This document shows, piece after piece, positions 62,181-64,000 of a stretch of 64,000 bases of DNA. The stretch lies in assembly GCF_011405515.1 (NCBI RefSeq), contig NZ_AP022671.1, forward strand, positions 4,030,001-4,094,000, in the 5' to 3' direction. This DNA is from Nitrospira sp. KM1. Lineage in GTDB: Bacteria > Nitrospirota > Nitrospiria > Nitrospirales > Nitrospiraceae. The notes beneath the pieces were generated by a model. The model saw nothing but the letters and a program-made list of their open reading frames with translations. It made no database searches and was not told the origin of the DNA. How positions within the stretch are numbered: the first letter of the stretch is position 1; every line of letters begins with the position of its first letter. The position numbers and the translations under genes were made by a program.

Positions 62181-62209
62181 TTTTCCCGAGAGGGAAGAGG
62201 ACGCCTTTT
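62171..62209 (+). terminator. Leader terminator T2 before nrtA
   Basis: A 17-bp stem (62171-62187 with 62192-62208, one G-T pair) with loop GAGA and TTTT followed by gtgttt. It lies 47 bases before the nrtA start and overlaps the second hairpin of unit 2. Confidence 0.88.
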
Positions 62210-62256
62210 GTGTTTCAGGCCGTTCACGACGACCGCGGAGCGGAAAGGGGTGAGCC

Positions 62257-63567
62257 ATGATGGATGAGCATGCGGAAACATCGGACGGATCCACGAAGAC
62301 CCGCTCTTCGGAGGAGCATCTCGAGCGGACGCTGGATCAAGCGGTCACGGCCGCAGTGCTCGAGGCTGCCGGACCGACCAGGCGCCAACTCTTGATCGGC
62401 CTCGGAGCCGCGACACTCAGTGCACTCATCGCGGAGCTGTTTCCCCTGGACAAGCTGAAGGCGTTTGCCGCCGACCCGGCCGGCAAACCGGAAAAGACCG
62501 ATGTGACGATCGGATTTATTCCGATCACATGCGGAACGCCCATCATCATGGCAGAGCCGCTGGGCTTCTATAAGAAGCATGGATTGAACGCAGCGGTGAA
62601 ACGTGCGGCCGGATGGGCGATGATTCGCGACTGGGCGGTCAACAAGGAAGTCGATGCGGCGCACATGCTCACGCCGATGCCATTGGCAATCACGCTGGGC
62701 GCGGGATCCGTTCCCACGCCGATCTACATGCCCGCCGTCGAAAACATCAACGGCCAAGCCATTACACTGCACGTCAAACATAAACACGTTAAGACCGCCG
62801 AGGAGATGAAAGGGTTCCGGTTTTGCGTCCCGTTCGATTTTTCCATGCACAATTATCTGCTCCGATACTTTCTGGCGGAAGGAGGCGTGCATCCCGACAA
62901 GGACGTGCAGATCCGGGTCGTGCCACCGCCTGAAATGGTCGCCAATCTCAAGGCGGGAAACGTTGACGGGTATCTCGGACCCGATCCGTTCAATCAACGG
63001 GCGGTGTATGAGAACGTTGGGTTCATCTTCAAGCTCTCCAAAGAGATTTGGGACCGCCATCCCTGCTGTGCCTTTACCGTGACGAAGGAATACGCGACGA
63101 CGTATCCGAATACCTTTCTGGCGATGTGGCGCGCGATCGTGGATGCCACCCACTATGCTTCGGATCCCGCGCATCGGAAGGAGATCGCGACGGCCATTGC
63201 GCCGACCAACTACTTGAACCAGCCGGTGACGGTGTTAGAGCAGGTGCTGACAGGCACGTATGCCGACGGGCTCGGCAGCATCAAGAAAGACCCGAGCCGC
63301 ATCGATTTTGATCCCTATCCCTGGCATTCGATGGCCATTTGGATCATGACGCAAATGAAACGCTGGGGTCATCTGAAGGGGGATGTCAATTACAAGGAGG
63401 TGGCCGAGCAGGTGTATCGCGCGGCGGATTGCGACCGGATCGCCAAGCAGCTCGGATACCAGACGCATCAAGGCACGTCGATGAAGCATCTGATCATGGG
63501 CCGGGAGTTCGATCCAAATCAGGCGGAGGCGTATGTGAAAAGCTTCAAGATCAATAGCATGGCGTAG
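62257..63567 (+). CDS. nrtA: NrtA/CmpA-type ABC substrate-binding protein
   Basis: A 436-residue receptor for an oxyanion, most likely nitrate or nitrite. A Tat signal with TRRQLLIGLGAATLSALIAE (about residues 44-63) exports it. VTIGFIPITCGTPIIMAEPLGFYKKHGL, GWAMIRDWAVNKEVDAAHML and YLGPDPFNQRAVYE match NrtA/CmpA. Bicarbonate (CmpA) or cyanate cannot be excluded. The signal argues against a cytoplasmic NasS-like sensor. It is preceded by two tandem attenuators. Confidence 0.88.
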   Translation: MMDEHAETSDGSTKTRSSEEHLERTLDQAVTAAVLEAAGPTRRQLLIGLGAATLSALIAELFPLDKLKAFAADPAGKPEKTDVTIGFIPITCGTPIIMAEPLGFYKKHGLNAAVKRAAGWAMIRDWAVNKEVDAAHMLTPMPLAITLGAGSVPTPIYMPAVENINGQAITLHVKHKHVKTAEEMKGFRFCVPFDFSMHNYLLRYFLAEGGVHPDKDVQIRVVPPPEMVANLKAGNVDGYLGPDPFNQRAVYENVGFIFKLSKEIWDRHPCCAFTVTKEYATTYPNTFLAMWRAIVDATHYASDPAHRKEIATAIAPTNYLNQPVTVLEQVLTGTYADGLGSIKKDPSRIDFDPYPWHSMAIWIMTQMKRWGHLKGDVNYKEVAEQVYRAADCDRIAKQLGYQTHQGTSMKHLIMGREFDPNQAEAYVKSFKINSMA

Positions 63568-63591
63568 CACGGCTGAACGCAAGGAGGGTCA

Positions 63592-64000
63592 ATGTACGCA
63601 GATGTGGCGGTGACGACCGATGGGCCATCGACGACGACGGAACAACGCGCGCGGTCTCTTCCTGTGAAAAAGAAACAATCCGTCGCCGGACGGGCGACGG
63701 GAAATCCCTATGTCATCTCGGGATCTCTTCTCATGCTGTTCCTCGTTGCCTGGCATCTGTTCACCCTTCCGCCGACGTTCGACGCGCGGGGACTGACGGA
63801 AGAACAACTCCAGTTGATGGAATTCAACGGAGACATCATGCGCACGCCGAGCGGGGCGTTCGATTGGAATCCGGAAAAGCAGAAAGTGAGCGGGATCCCG
63901 GGCCCGCTGGCCGTGCTGGACAAGGCGAGGGTCGAACTCGGCGAAGCCTTTGTCAAGAAGGGCACCAACGATCACGGTATCGCCTATCTGGTCGGATATA
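63592..64000 (+). CDS. nrtB: NrtB-type ABC permease, N-terminal part
   Basis: Partial: 136 codons to the window end, no stop. After about 40 polar residues there is one membrane helix (NPYVISGSLLMLFLVAWHLF), a ~55-residue periplasmic stretch with IPGPLAVLDKARVELGEAF and GTNDHGIAYLVGY, as seen ahead of the permease core in nitrate-type transporters. AAGGAGGG lies before the ATG, 24 bases after nrtA. Confidence 0.8.
   Translation, partial: MYADVAVTTDGPSTTTEQRARSLPVKKKQSVAGRATGNPYVISGSLLMLFLVAWHLFTLPPTFDARGLTEEQLQLMEFNGDIMRTPSGAFDWNPEKQKVSGIPGPLAVLDKARVELGEAFVKKGTNDHGIAYLVGY

Overview
The window is a 64 kb chromosomal segment, about 55-60 % GC, with tightly packed genes mostly on the + strand. 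Gene content suggests a Gram-negative member of the Nitrospirota, most likely Nitrospira. It carries LPS export genes, type IV pilus secretin genes, a urea/ammonium/nitrate uptake suite next to complete urease structural genes, and an unusual EF-Tu. No nxr, amo or rRNA gene lies in the window, so the genus is an inference.

Layout. 1-23 kb: 3' end of rpoC, then an unbroken str-S10-spc-alpha run (rpsL to rplQ, including fusA, tuf, secY, adk, map, infA, rpmJ and rpoA), led by a perfect consensus sigma-70 promoter and closed by a hairpin after rplQ. 23-28 kb: lptC-lptA-lptB-rpoN-hpf-rapZ, the proteobacterial order but without ptsN. 28-33 kb: pilMNOPQ. 33-36 kb: aroB and a GAF-GAF-ANTAR RNA-binding antiterminator. 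36-38 kb: two tandem paralogous lipoproteins on the - strand. 38-47 kb: porin-urtABCDE, a small lipoprotein and a second beta-barrel porin. 47-54 kb: UT-type urea channel (- strand), then ureABC, an AT-rich inserted gene, and ureFGD (no ureE). 54-62 kb: nadE-amtB-glnK-glnD-glnA. 62-64 kb: nrtA and the start of its permease gene.

The main discovery is a set of RNA attenuators. Three leaders (before the porin-urt operon, before nadE-amtB, and before nrtA) each have a sigma-70-like promoter. Each then has two small hairpins with six-base loops of the form AANGRM, closed by C-G and A-U pairs. The second hairpin overlaps the 5' arm of a strong intrinsic terminator, so the two folds exclude each other. 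The nrtA leader carries a second copy of the hairpin-terminator unit. This is the architecture recognised by ANTAR proteins, and a GAF-GAF-ANTAR protein is encoded in the same window. I infer a cis/trans antitermination regulon that opens urea, ammonium and nitrate/nitrite import together. It would act in parallel with the PII/GlnD/GlnA circuit, whose signalling tyrosines (PII Tyr51, GlnA Tyr397) are intact.

How the genes fit together: outer-membrane porins and the UrtABCDE pump or UT channel bring in urea, and urease splits it to ammonia and CO2. AmtB brings in ammonium, NrtAB an oxidised nitrogen anion. GlnA fixes ammonia, GlnK and GlnD report nitrogen status, and NadE uses glutamine for NAD.
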